The notes beneath the pieces were generated by a model. The model was not told the DNA's origin. It did not search any database and worked only from the letters and a program-made list of their open reading frames with translations. From Apiospora phragmitis (lineage: Eukaryota > Ascomycota > Sordariomycetes > Amphisphaeriales > Apiosporaceae), in the NCBI GenBank assembly GCA_038363925.1, contig JAQQWL010000011.1:3348001-3412000 (forward strand): a stretch of 64,000 nt of DNA, in the 5' to 3' direction. This document shows positions 1-10,445 of this stretch, piece by piece. Every line of letters starts with the position of its first letter. Position 1 is the stretch's first letter. Both the position numbers and the translations under genes were made by a program.

Positions 1-1
1 A

Positions 2-1341
2 CTCTTATTCACCTCCCCCCTGATCTCCATATGTCTAGCACAACCGAATGGCGAGCCCTTGGGCGCCGGTGTTCCGGCGACTCATAGACCAGGCTGGTCT
101 CTAAACCCGAACAGTGGCTTGTCTCGGCGTCAGACTACAGGTTCGTCAAAAGATGACTACACCTGTGGTAAGGGACGACCATGCTCTAATGGGGCCTGTT
201 GTGGTATGTCGGGTGTCTGTGGCTATGGAGAGACATACTACGGCGAAGGCTGCATGTCCAACTGTGATGCCAAAGCAATGTGCGGCAAGGTCTCGGCATC
301 CAAGACTGCGACCTGTCCACTGTAAGTTGCTATACCTACCTGCCTCTCACTGTTAGTCGTGTGCTGTTGGTTAACATTTCTGAACAGAAACGTTTGTTGC
401 TCTCAATTTGGCTTTTGCGGTATCGCCGAGGTAAGAATTCCGGTTTAGCAGCTTTGAGACAAGGAAAAGCAACTAACACAAGACGCGAAGGAATTCTGCA
501 GACTTGGCTGTCAATCCAACGGCGGCGCGCCTGCGATTCCAGAATCGGAAGAGCGTGGAGATGTGCGCGACCTCATCATCGGATACTATGAGAGCTGGAA
601 AGCTTCCGGTTCCGAATGTGGCATAATGGATCCATCTCAGATCACCACTTCTTGTGGACGTATCCCAAGCAGCTGGACCTCGAAGGCAGCTATTTAACGC
701 CCAATACTTTCTCCAACTATCCGGTCATCGTACCGGGCAAGTCGGCAACGATTTCCAGTGCTGGGTCGTTGACGATGAAGCTGACGCCCTCGGTCGGCTT
801 CCGAGTCGAGCTTGAAGCCCTCGGGAAATCCTTTGTGCATACCGACATCAAAGCATCGTTTGGGGCCTCGCTGACCGCCCTGGTCGAAGCAAGCCCATCG
901 ACGTGTGCGAAATATGGGCTGAGCGGGCACATTGATGTCGAAGTCGCCGTCCCCAAGTCGGGATGGCGCAGGACGGATGTGAGCACCGTTGTCTCCGAGG
1001 AGTACGAGGTGATAAAGCCGAGGTGCTATTCTTGGGCAGATCCCGATTCTCATAAGTCCCTCGCCAGGAGAGGGGACCATTCGGAGGCTCGAGCAACTGT
1101 GTTGGATCCCTTGTTCCCCGACGTCAATGCCCGAGGTATTGCTTGCTCGCAAGACATCACGTCCCGATCCACCGAATGCGGCCCGGTGTTGCTCGACAAT
1201 TTCCACCTGCCTGGTGTGGATTCGGTCGATCAGGGGGCTGTTCCCAATCTCGGACCAAATGGCCGCATCCTTACAAAGACTAACCCCCAGCTAGCCCCTC
1301 GTTCGCTGGCCCCTCTTTCATACCTGCCACCAAGTACCCAA
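2..1341 (+). pseudogene. Relic of a secreted chitin-binding GH18 chitinase, catalytic core missing, 5' end cut by the window
   Basis: The frame is open to the window edge and begins inside a signal-peptide-like hydrophobic stretch. A hevein-type chitin-binding module with many Cys follows (about 150-320). An intron at 322-387 joins in frame to the NVCCSQFGFC part of a second Cys motif. A further intron ending at 482 leads to a short piece reading IIGYYESW, the first strand of a GH18 barrel. About 15 residues later the frame stops. From about 640 another frame carries the beta-rich C-terminal region of the same chitinase class (LDLEGSYLTPNTFSNYPV onward). The SxGG and DGxDxDxE motifs of GH18 are absent, so about 300 residues are deleted. 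Family assignment of the C-terminal part is from memory of fungal subgroup C chitinases. The donor of the second intron is uncertain (420 or 431). No hydrolytic function is expected. Confidence 0.65.
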
Positions 1342-1454
1342 GCTTGTGAGTATTTGCGCCAGTCTTGTCTTCTGTGTTGGCCGCACTCCCTTCGGCTTTT
1401 GCTCCCCAACCACCAAGACGAATTTGCAAGCAAGCCAAGCCAAGCCAAGTCGTC

Positions 1455-2924
1455 ATGGATCATATCCCAGCAGAAATCAAGCTAGCAATTGTGCGTCGGC
1501 TTGTCGATGAATCACCAGAATCGGCCTATACATACGCCACAGTATCACGAGAATGGCAAACGTTTATTGAGCCCACGATATTCGCGTCGCTTAAACTAGA
1601 TCAAGGACGCCTTAATCAAGCAAGAGAAACGCTGACTCCCACGAGGCAAACCTACGTCCGCCAAATCCAATTCACCGCACTGCTGCCCGACTACCATAAT
1701 CAAAACGAACCCTGGGAATCCGACTCAGAGAAGAAGCGAAACAATGAGGCTTTCTCCGACGCACTGGCCAGTCTTATGGAGTTTCTGAGTATATGTTCAT
1801 CGGCCCATAACGGCGGTATCGAACTAGAGCTGCGCACCGCTTGCACAATCGACTTGCAAGATTTCAAGGGTGGAATGATAAAAGTACTTCGGCTACCTAA
1901 CCGCCTAGAACGCCAGGAACGATGTATCACGTCCTTTGTTGCCTTCAATAATGGTCTATACCATCAACTCCCGGAGCTATCTTTGGTTAGGAAATTCACG
2001 TGCCCTTCTGCCCCTGTATTCCACCGTCGGCTCGTTCCAAGAACCTGCTGCGAGATTGCTAGTTGGATTCCCCGTTTGCGCTCGATCGACTGGGACTTGG
2101 AAGATGGGAGTCAGGATAATGCTTTCCGACTGCAGCTGCGCAACGACTTTGCCACTGGACTATCTGTATTACCGGAATCGATTAGGGATTTTACACTTTC
2201 TTATCTCAGTGGCAAGGGACCCGGGCGTTTCTTCGACGATCCAGATCCTCGGATCTGCCCAGGAGCAACACGAGACCCTCTCAGTGTAGCCTTGCGTAGA
2301 GTCTCGATGCAAATGGAGGATGTATCACTCCAAATGATCGTTGGCAGCGAACTTCTGTGGGATTCAAACCTGCATCCAGATCAGCAGGGCCACTGGCCGC
2401 TGCTACGCGAGATTCAGCTCAATCTCAATAGCGATGGCCGAACACCCCAGGGAGAAGTCCTCTTCGACTGGGACCCGTCAGAGCCAGACCCTGATCCGAA
2501 CTCTGGTCCACGCTTGGCTTCCGAGAGGGTTATTCCAATCCCCGCTCAGCTGATCCCTTACCAACTCGCCTTTGCACGCGCCGCGGGACGTATGCCCAAT
2601 CTCAGGTGTCTCTACACAACTCTCGGTGATCGTCTCGGTGCCTTCGTGAATTATACCGTTCAGCCTAGAAGTGGCGCTGACCGAGGCTCACGCGCTGAGT
2701 TCATATACGAAGGCTCATCAGCGACAACAGACATCATCATACAGGAGATACAGGAGGAGTGGTGGAACACTGCTCATGTGCATCTTCGAGAAGGGGCCGA
2801 GTTTCACTTCAAAGTCGTGGATGATGGTGGACTTCTCGAATTCCGTCATCGTAGAGATATAGGCCAAGGGTTGACACCAGATCCGTCGGAGCAGAATACT
2901 ATTGAGTGGACTCGGGTTATTTAA
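1455..2924 (+). CDS. F-box protein of the fungal DUF6546-like type
   Basis: Single-exon gene of 489 residues. The start at 1455 is chosen because the protein then opens directly with an F-box (residues 2-45: IPAEIKLAIVRRL, then VSREWQTFIEPTIF). An in-frame extension back to 1365 adds only low-complexity residues. The rest is a long alpha/beta region ending in a module with CLYTTLGDRLGAFVNYTV and EEWWNTAHVHLREGAEF, which resembles the C-terminal domain of fungal F-box proteins listed as DUF6546. By family it would be a substrate receptor of an SCF ubiquitin ligase; the substrate is unknown. Such genes are numerous and fast-evolving in Pezizomycotina. It starts about 110 bases after the chitinase relic on the same strand. 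Family confidence is good for the F-box and moderate for the DUF name. Confidence 0.8.
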   Translation: MDHIPAEIKLAIVRRLVDESPESAYTYATVSREWQTFIEPTIFASLKLDQGRLNQARETLTPTRQTYVRQIQFTALLPDYHNQNEPWESDSEKKRNNEAFSDALASLMEFLSICSSAHNGGIELELRTACTIDLQDFKGGMIKVLRLPNRLERQERCITSFVAFNNGLYHQLPELSLVRKFTCPSAPVFHRRLVPRTCCEIASWIPRLRSIDWDLEDGSQDNAFRLQLRNDFATGLSVLPESIRDFTLSYLSGKGPGRFFDDPDPRICPGATRDPLSVALRRVSMQMEDVSLQMIVGSELLWDSNLHPDQQGHWPLLREIQLNLNSDGRTPQGEVLFDWDPSEPDPDPNSGPRLASERVIPIPAQLIPYQLAFARAAGRMPNLRCLYTTLGDRLGAFVNYTVQPRSGADRGSRAEFIYEGSSATTDIIIQEIQEEWWNTAHVHLREGAEFHFKVVDDGGLLEFRHRRDIGQGLTPDPSEQNTIEWTRVI

Positions 2925-3745
2925 TTATAAGTCGGACTCCAATGTGGAGACCAGAGACAAGGCAAATACCAGACATGATGCTATGCTCGAAGTGCACCAG
3001 ATACGGGGCTATTCACGCCTTCATTAGATCTCTTCTCTTTTCTTTTTCTTCGCGGCGGCTTCCAAGGTCGCTAGAATACCACTTTGCTGCCTCTGTAATG
3101 GGTCTGTGTATGGTCAATACATAGAGGCAGCCTAGTTTAACTGGGTCGAGTTAATGGTTAAGGGGTTGGTGATCACAGCTCGTGTTCTGGAGGGGTTCTT
3201 GCATACCGAGGCTGTCATGTGCCAGTACATAAACCCTTCACTATTGGATAGTCCCCGCTCTGCTGACATTGCTGACATCTGCAGCAACTGTAGAAGTAAG
3301 ACGACAGCGCTTTCTATTTACTATATACCGTATTAAAAATCAGCTTTTAATGATAACTCTTTAAAATTATAATGGTCTGTTATTGCCACTTATGGCAGCT
3401 ACCCCATCGATACATACTACCTACATGTGTGTAGTAGGTGAGCCAAAAATACAACAGAATATGGCCGAGACGAGCGAAGTATGTGTTTTCGCTCCCAACG
3501 ACCACTGGTGACAGTGGCCGGCTTTTTGTCGTTCTAGCCATGAATTGCGCACGAGTATGCACTGTCGATGTTAATAATGTCCCCGACATCAAGTATAGTA
3601 TTGAATATCTATCTCTATAACAATCTATGAGATCTAAGCTAGGCAGTTCTAGAAAAATACAAACGCTTGAAGCCGCTCTAAGCACGCTCTCTCCCTCTTC
3701 CTCTCATACCAAGAAATCAGAATCTGCATCTACCAATTTTATTTT
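2925..3745. other. Intergenic, between convergent genes
   Basis: 3' flanks of the F-box gene and the DUF1275 gene. It is AT-rich around 3330-3620. I see no coding or RNA signal. Confidence 0.5.
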
Positions 3746-4715
3746 TCAAAGAGAGCTGCTCTTGGCACCGTCCTCCTTGGGCCGCTCTGCCCCGTTGAAC
3801 AGGTACATGACGGTGACCAACATCTTGCCCGAAGCCGAGACGAAGATGGCCGCGGCCGAGCCGGCCTTCTTGTAGATACCGGCGCCGGCGAGGCAGCCGA
3901 GGATGAGCGCCAGCAGGAAGCTGACGCGGCGGTCGCGGGGCCGGTTGCCCTTGACGCGGAACATGTGGGGGTCCATCATGAGGTCGACCCAGGCAGCCGT
4001 GGCCATGGCCGTGGAGATCTCCGTCATGGCGAGCGAGCGGGATTGGACGACCTGGCTGCCGGACGCGAAGGCCAGCAGCGAGACGGCCGTGACGGCGGCG
4101 CTGCCGCGCAGCTCCGTCCCGTGCACCTGCTGGATCGCGGCGGCGGCGAAGACGAGGCAGGTCTGGAAGAAGTTGCAGAGCATGAGCCACCACCGCTGCC
4201 GCGCGCCGACCAGGTGGCTCAGCTGCCCGTGAGCCCGCCCGCGGCCAGGAAGAAGCCCAGGGCCGCGCCGATGTTGGCCGTGATGAACATCTTGCCGTCG
4301 AAGCTGGGCATGACGATGGCCAACATGAGGAAGACGGTGTTCCCCGTCTGGTTAGAAGCGAAGCAATGGTAATCGGGAAAGGACACGGCATCTTGTATAC
4401 CAGTACAACTACAGATAGGATAACGCACTTAGCTTTGAGGCTATAAAGCAATACGGCAGCATGGTCTCATCTTTCGCCAGCACTTGCCTAGCTTCCGTAT
4501 AAGTAGTCGACGACTAGCCGAAGAGGGTTTACTCACAAGGTAAGGAGTAAGAGTTCAAGCTCGGCATAAGTCGATGGCCGGACTGGATCATTCATATGAC
4601 TTTGTATCCTGGAGAGAACCGAGGATGGTTCAATTCGTTGACGTTCCGACGGCTCATGGTGCGTCCCAACACTGTGTAAGTAGGTTGTGGGTGAGGTCTC
4701 TTTGGATGGATCCAT
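3746..4715 (-). CDS. DUF1275 (YoaK-type) membrane protein, one-base frame break
   Basis: Exons 4715-4537 and 4408-3746, with a GTGAGT donor and TAG acceptor. The splice restores the family motif LLLLTFCTGIQDAVSFPDY followed by HCFASNQTGNTV. The predicted protein is about 280 residues with six hydrophobic segments; DUF1275 proteins are integral membrane proteins of unknown function. At 4226-4228 the reading frame slips: GGLTG is followed by a stop, while QLSHLVGARQRWW continues in the frame one base earlier. This equals a one-base deletion in a Gly codon. Everything after the slip (CNFFQTCLVFAAAAI to the C-terminus) is normal for the family, so a sequencing indel is at least as likely as a dead gene. 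It is divergent from the nitrate transporter, with 3 kb between them. Confidence 0.8.
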
Positions 4716-6299
4716 GGTACCGCGTGTTTTAGCACTGAACAGCGACTCAGACTTTTAGTGGTTGGTTATATGTATTCAGAGGTGATGATTAATGGCTGGG
4801 CACTTTATGAGTCAAGGGACAGCGAAGGAATATATAGTATTGCAAATGATTGCCTATACTGCGAATGAAGATATCGCATCTCTAAAACAGGTCTTTGGTC
4901 AGTTGGTTCTTATATTGTTTTGGGGCAAGGTCATCGGGCCTCGAGCTTTGCGCTGTCACCGACAAAGTTTGCACCAGGGGACGCCTGCGGCCTCCTTAAC
5001 CGTCGAGTCGGTCACCGCACCCGAATAAGGACGAACCGATAGCCGCGACATCGAGAGCAAGATAAGTGGAAGTGGGTCGCGGTCTCGGATGATTCCTCCT
5101 CCACGATCGATACTAGCTCACATCGTTGCCGCGAGCTGAGATTCCACCTCATAAATTCCATGCTTTACCGATGACAAGGCGTGGCGGCACGGCATGCTGG
5201 TCCCCAGAGAATGATTGGTGACAGCGGCAGCCGGGCTTTCGGTAGATGGGGGTAACCCTATTGCGGCTCTGTGTATTACTCGGTGGGTTCCCGCCCTTAG
5301 CCCTCCGGCTTGGCAGGTCAACCGATATCCGGGGCCAGCCGACTAAGCCGCCGCCAGAAGGTTTCTGGCTTCTGGCTAGTCGGTTACCCAGCTCATTTAC
5401 CATTCCCATTGCTGTTGAGTCGATTTCATCGATTGGGCTTCACCGATATAATGCCTTCCCTGGCAGGAGACTATCTGCATGTCTCGCAAAGAAAATGAGT
5501 TGGGATGGTCAGCGCGAGTGTGACGTGGCGGCTAGGCTGTCGTATACTTCAGCCATTCAGCATTGAATTGAAGCAGAAATCTATCGTATGCTCTTCCTAC
5601 CGCATTCTCATGCGAGTAAGTGGTTGTTGCATGAATGTCTCGTGCTCTTGACTTCTTTCCATCAGGTGCTTGAGGCAAGCCGTTAGTAAGTCATTAAGAA
5701 TAACCCAAATCGCACAAATATGTATGCCCGTGGTCTGTCTGCCGGGTGATTCAAAGCCGCGCTCGGCGAAGTAGGCATATGAATCATGACCATGCAGGCG
5801 ATATATGGTTCATTGTGCCCGTATCATCGCCTCTTGTGTACTGTCTATTGCAAGCAAATTCATCGGCCGACGTAATAATTATGGCAATGCCTAGATGCAT
5901 TTTTATGTGATGAACCGGTAATTTGGGAGCCATTTCTGAGGTGAGTGTTGGAGCCAGCCGAGAGCAGCAGATATATACATAGACTTCCACGCCATCTGAG
6001 GTGCTGATCGTTGAAAGCTTGCCTGGCGCGGTATATAGCAAAAACAATAATTCTATTAAGAGTCCAGCAGCAATGGTGATTTGACAATTCATTACAGTCA
6101 AGGACGTTGACCTACAAGTAGCCAAGTGAGAGTGAAGTTGATGAGGCTGAGTAGCAGCCCGACCCGGGTGCTTGGCAGAGACGATGGCAGCAGCGGGGGG
6201 GGGCAAGTCAGGACTGTCAGGGGTATGTGCTGGGAATTGGGTAATTTAGGTAAGGTCGGCGCCAGTCGATGTCTGTACTTTTAGCGTAATATTCCATGC
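4716..6299. other. Long intergenic region without recognisable genes
   Basis: No open frame here shows family resemblance or splice structure. It contains the promoter of the DUF1275 gene near its left end and an imperfect hairpin at 5338-5384. I see nothing else that I can support. Confidence 0.5.
5338..5384. repeat. Imperfect inverted repeat (hairpin)
   Basis: Two arms of about 23 bases match at roughly 17 positions around a loop of two to three bases. The outer stem is CCGACTA/TAGTCGG and the inner stem CCAGAA/TTCTGG. It could be chance or a remnant of a small foldback element. Confidence 0.3.
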
Positions 6300-6621
6300 T
6301 GGTCTGATAAGAACAACCTTCAAGCCTTATCTGGTGACAAATGCGAAATGCCCATCTTGGCTCATATCAATTTATCTTTAACGGAGAGGGTGCGCTCTCC
6401 AAGTCGTCTCGTGTGGCAAGATCCGTCTCAGACTCTCAGATCTGCTCCTGCATGCTTTGACCTCCAGGGCTGTTGGGAATGTCTGACCTAGGTATGTTAT
6501 GTTACACTGCACGGGAGCTCCCAAGATGTCAACATCACTTACGACGCTGGCAGAAGAAGCAATACACAGCATCATTAGCACATCGTCCCACAACGTCGCA
6601 GGCTTATCCGGACTTGCCTAG

Positions 6622-6629
6622 CCGCGGAG
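6622..6629 (-). promoter_or_regulatory. NirA/NIT4-type site, distal
   Basis: CCGCGGAG on the plus strand, CTCCGCGG on the minus strand; fits the NirA consensus CTCCGHGG. It lies about 1.06 kb before the transporter start. Confidence 0.45.
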
Positions 6630-6876
6630 ATCTGCAAGGGAGATAGTGGTGGTGAAGGCCAGTTCGCGCAGGCCAACGACATCGTGTGTGCTTATCTCTT
6701 GCGGGGTGGGTCCCCGTCCGTCCTTCTTTTCCAACGTCGCTGGTCGCCCATGATAAGAGACGGGCGGGAAGGGCACACGCACTAAGCCTATTCCGCCCTC
6801 CCTTCCTCTGCCGTCCTCCTCCCATACGGCCCTTGCATTGCCCGTTATGCTGTGCCGTTGGCCTCTGGGCAAAAAG

Positions 6877-6887
6877 TCTGATAAGAA
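6877..6887 (+). promoter_or_regulatory. GATA-factor site TCTGATAAGAA
   Basis: Second of three identical 11-mers (others at 6303-6313 and 7261-7271), each with a TGATAA core. Confidence 0.5.
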
Positions 6888-7260
6888 CCGTCCAGATACA
6901 GCATGAACCGAGTCGTATTATTACCAGTCAGATATATGGCCCGTCCAGGCCGCCTAGGATAAAAGTACCCAAGTCCTGAGTCGATTCTGCCCTTGTCGTC
7001 AGTCAGTGCTCCCAAATCGCGAGCTTGCGTTTAGAGGCTCACCGAGCTCCGTCTGACATTGCGGGCGGTAGATGTTTTGACTTGTGCCTCCCGCTATCAC
7101 ACACCTAGGTGTCGCTCATGCTACGACCATTGGCCATTGCGAACTGCGCAAGAACTCCACGGCTCTCTCTTCCGAGGAATCCCATGTCTGTATCGAGGGA
7201 ACACGGCATACAGTGCTTGGCTATAGGCAGAGGATTGCCACGCCGCGGTATTCGGGCTCA

Positions 7261-7271
7261 TCTGATAAGAA
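7261..7271 (+). promoter_or_regulatory. GATA-factor site TCTGATAAGAA
   Basis: Third and most proximal identical 11-mer, about 420 bases before the transporter start; a further reverse-orientation GATA (CTTATC) follows at about 7383. Confidence 0.55.
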
Positions 7272-7401
7272 GCTCAACCTGAGAGCAAAGCTCCTGTATC
7301 TTTCAGGCCCAGCTTGGCCGCCACCTTGGCTTCAGCTTGCTGAACTCTAGCATCTCCGGCGAGAGGTCTTTAGCTACGCCCACTTATCAACAAGGGACTA
7401 C

Positions 7402-7409
7402 CCGCGGAG
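7402..7409 (-). promoter_or_regulatory. NirA/NIT4-type site, proximal
   Basis: CTCCGCGG on the minus strand, 280 bases before the transporter start and close to the GATA site at 7383. This NirA-GATA pairing is typical of nitrate-induced promoters. Confidence 0.6.
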
Positions 7410-7688
7410 ACTACAGCAACAGCATTAGCGTCAAGGCCCGAAGATCTGGTCCACAAAAAAGGGTTCCGTCCCGGAGATGCACATTACATTCATGGCCTGA
7501 CATAAGGAAGCACTCATGGGTATAAGACATCTGGATCTTCAACCTTGACGTATCGTAAACAAACAACCGCAACAGTCACCTCACTAAGGCCTTGATACAG
7601 AACTACAGGAGAACCCATTCTCAGCATCATCGCCCACCATAATTTGCCAGGGCGGCATAACCCCTGAAGTACTACGAGTATCGTCAGG

Positions 7689-9414
7689 ATGAAGCTCTCC
7701 TACCTTTGGGCCGCCCCAGAGATCAACCCGATCACCGGCAAAGCTCGCTCAATCCCAGTCCTAAACCTCTTCAATGTCTATGGGCGCGTGTTCTTCTTCT
7801 CCTGGTTTGGTTTCAGTACGTCCTCCATCTGTGCTGTCCACCCCTGGTCTTGCTGTTCATCCGCTAACGTGCTCAATAGTGACTGCTTTCTGGGCTTGGT
7901 ACACATTTCCTCCTCTCGTCAGTGTCCACCGTCTTTCCGATCAATGGTATGGCTCTCTAACACGATAGCAGTTGACCCATACCATCAAAGCGAACCTCGG
8001 CCTCAGTTCAGCGCAAGTTGCAAACTCTAACATCGTGTCGTTGTGTGCCACGTATGTAGCGGTTACCAATATAAGGGCGTCTGATCGTTGCTAACTTTCC
8101 ATCAGTCTACTTGTCCGCTTTGTCGCTGGGCCCCTGTGTGACCAGTTCGGGCCTCGTTGGGTGTTTGGTGGCCTACTTCTCGTTGGCGCAATTCCTCTCG
8201 GCCTCGCCCCTCTCGTACACGATGCCACCAGCCTTTACATCAGTCGCTTCTTCATCGGTATCCTTGGCGGGTCCTTCGTCCCGTGTATGGTTTGGTCAAC
8301 TGGATTCTTCGACAAAAACATAGTTGGCACTGCCAACGCTCTGACGGGCGGTTGGGGGAATGCTGGCGGCGGTATTACCTACTTCATCATGCCAGCCGTC
8401 TTCGACTCTCTAATTGGCAGAGGCTACACACCGGGGGTAGCATGGCGGATGACATTCATAGTCCCTCTCATCATTACCATCGTCACTGGGATCTCCCTCA
8501 TTGTACTATGCCCCGATACTCCCACTGGCAAGTGGTCCGAACGCCACCTACATGCCCAACAGAACCTTCATGTGCACGGCGTCGATGGCGTGGCCGAGAA
8601 CAACTTAGTCGACGTACCCGGTAGCATTGTCGACAAGGTTAGCTCCAAATCATCCGGTGTCCAGAATTCCAAGGAAGACCCAAAGCCGCAATCGCCATCT
8701 CGCCATCGGAACTGGGACCACGAAGCCGCTTGCACCAAGGAGGAGATGCTCGAGACGGCACATGGAGAGACTGTGGTGAAGCCGACCTTGAAAGAGAGCA
8801 TGCGCGTGTTTTTCTCTCCACAGTCCGGCTTCCACATGTTCACGTACTTCTGCTCCTTTGGCGGCGAACTGGCCATCAACGCCATCCTGAGTTCCTATTA
8901 TGTTAAGAACTTCCCCTCGCTCGGCCAGACCAATGCAGCCAACTGGGCGGCCATGTTCGGCTTCCTTAACTTCGTCACTCGACCCCTGGGTGGTGTCATT
9001 TCCGATTTCGCTTTCAACGCTCTCGGCCGCAGTCTCTGGGCCAAGAAGATCTGGATCTTGGTGTGCGGCTGCCTCACCGGTGTGCTCCTGGTCATCATCG
9101 GCGAGGTCGATTCCCACCACCAGCCCACCATGTTCGGCCTCGTGGCCCTGATGGCCGTGTTCCTCGAGGCCGGTAACGGCGCCAACTTCTCCCTGATCCC
9201 CCACGTCCACCCCCACGCCAATGGGGTCCTCTCGGGCACCACGGGCGCGGTGGGCAACCTGGGCGGCGTCGTCTTCGCCATCGTGTTCCGCTTCATGGAC
9301 GGCGGCACCAACTACGCCAAGGCGCTCTGGGTCATTGGTCTTATCCACATCGGCCTCAACCTCGCGCTGTGCTGGGTGCCGCCGCTGCCCAAGGGACAGC
9401 TTGGCGGCCACTGA
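7689..9414 (+). CDS. nrtA: High-affinity nitrate transporter, NNP/NRT2 family (CrnA/NrtA type)
   Basis: Exons 7689-7815, 7880-7917, 7972-8051 and 8106-9414 give 517 residues, close to the usual 500-510. All junctions are GT-AG and keep frame: [19 protein letters not shown], then [13 protein letters not shown]. Both nitrate signature motifs are present, [13 protein letters not shown] at about residue 163 and [11 protein letters not shown] at about 460. The MFS motif with [13 protein letters not shown] is in the loop after helix 2. A hydrophilic central loop of about 90 residues separates the two six-helix halves, as in fungal members. It imports nitrate by proton symport at the plasma membrane. 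In Aspergillus nidulans the orthologue sits beside nitrite and nitrate reductase genes; neither is in this window, so here the transporter stands alone. The upstream GATA and NirA sites suggest induction by nitrate and repression by good nitrogen sources. Confidence 0.95.
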
Positions 9415-10445
9415 GGCTAACTGGTGCTTTTTCAAGAGATGAATGTCCTTTTTAGTACGGGCTATTGCCCACAAGATATCCAATTGGAGTTAGGGAGTTC
9501 ATGGAGCGAGGCAAAATAATTCACATTTATTGGTTGAGGCTTTACACAATACAAATGACAGTGGCGGACTAGAGCAGGAAATAAAGTACAATGGGTTACT
9601 GATGGTGTTTATAAATTTTCAATAGTCTTAGACCATTCTGCTTTGACAACTGACATAACTCAATACGCTAGAGTGTGTAGAAGTAAAGCCACCCCCGTAA
9701 CCCAGTAACACTGGCATAACTGCCGGCTACACCACATCATTTTACCTCGATAAACTATACCGATCTTTTGAATCCATAGGTTTCTTCAGAACACTATACA
9801 ATCAACAGGCGACACCGATCATCTTGTCTGCGCGTATGTTGTGAAAACACCTGGCCTATATAAGAAGGCAAACGTTTCTGACGTTTCACAAACTAGCAGG
9901 ACGTGGACGTACGCCACATAGGAACATGCATACTAGCGCGATTTGCTTGGTGTATATATAGATGTACTGCAAATAGACTTCATTGAATTAGTAAATCGTT
10001 AGGGTACATCCGTTCAAGTAGGTATACGATATCTATAAGATCGGCAACCCTTATTCCACAGCGGAGCAAGTGGGATGAGATGAACGGGGACTGCGAACCA
10101 TGCTTCTTATGTAAAGATAGATAATTTAGATAGTCGCGCTCTTGTCAAATGAAGTCCGGCATGTCAATCATAGCCAAGTCAAGTCAAGGATTAGATCACT
10201 CATACATACACAGACATATGCAAATTACACCGAGATAATCCACGAGAATGGTATGTTTTATGGGGTATATATGCGCAATCAGAATGTACAACCGTCTATA
10301 TGAACCAAAGCGAAACAGGGCCAATGACAAACATCTAGGCCACTGTTTCCCCTGTTTTCCGTTTCACACACTCGGGTCGATTATTAAGATCGCTTTCAAC
10401 AGCCAACTCTCCCTCTATCTTTCTTTCGTTCTTTCTAGTATCCTT
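9415..10445. other. Intergenic, convergent
   Basis: 3' regions of the nitrate transporter and of the wall-protein gene, moderately AT-rich. Nothing else seen. Confidence 0.5.

Larger units (their letters stand above)
6300..7688 (+). promoter_or_regulatory. Nitrogen-regulatory upstream region of the nitrate transporter
   Basis: The 1.4 kb before the transporter start holds at least eight HGATAR (GATA-factor, AreA/NIT2 type) sites. These include three identical 11-mers TCTGATAAGAA at 6303-6313, 6877-6887 and 7261-7271, and others near 6327, 6603, 6691, 6751 and 7383. It also has two CTCCGCGG sites (reverse strand), which match the NirA consensus CTCCGHGG. GATA plus NirA sites are the established pattern for nitrate assimilation genes in Aspergillus and Neurospora. 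Regulation here is inferred from sites only. Confidence 0.65.
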
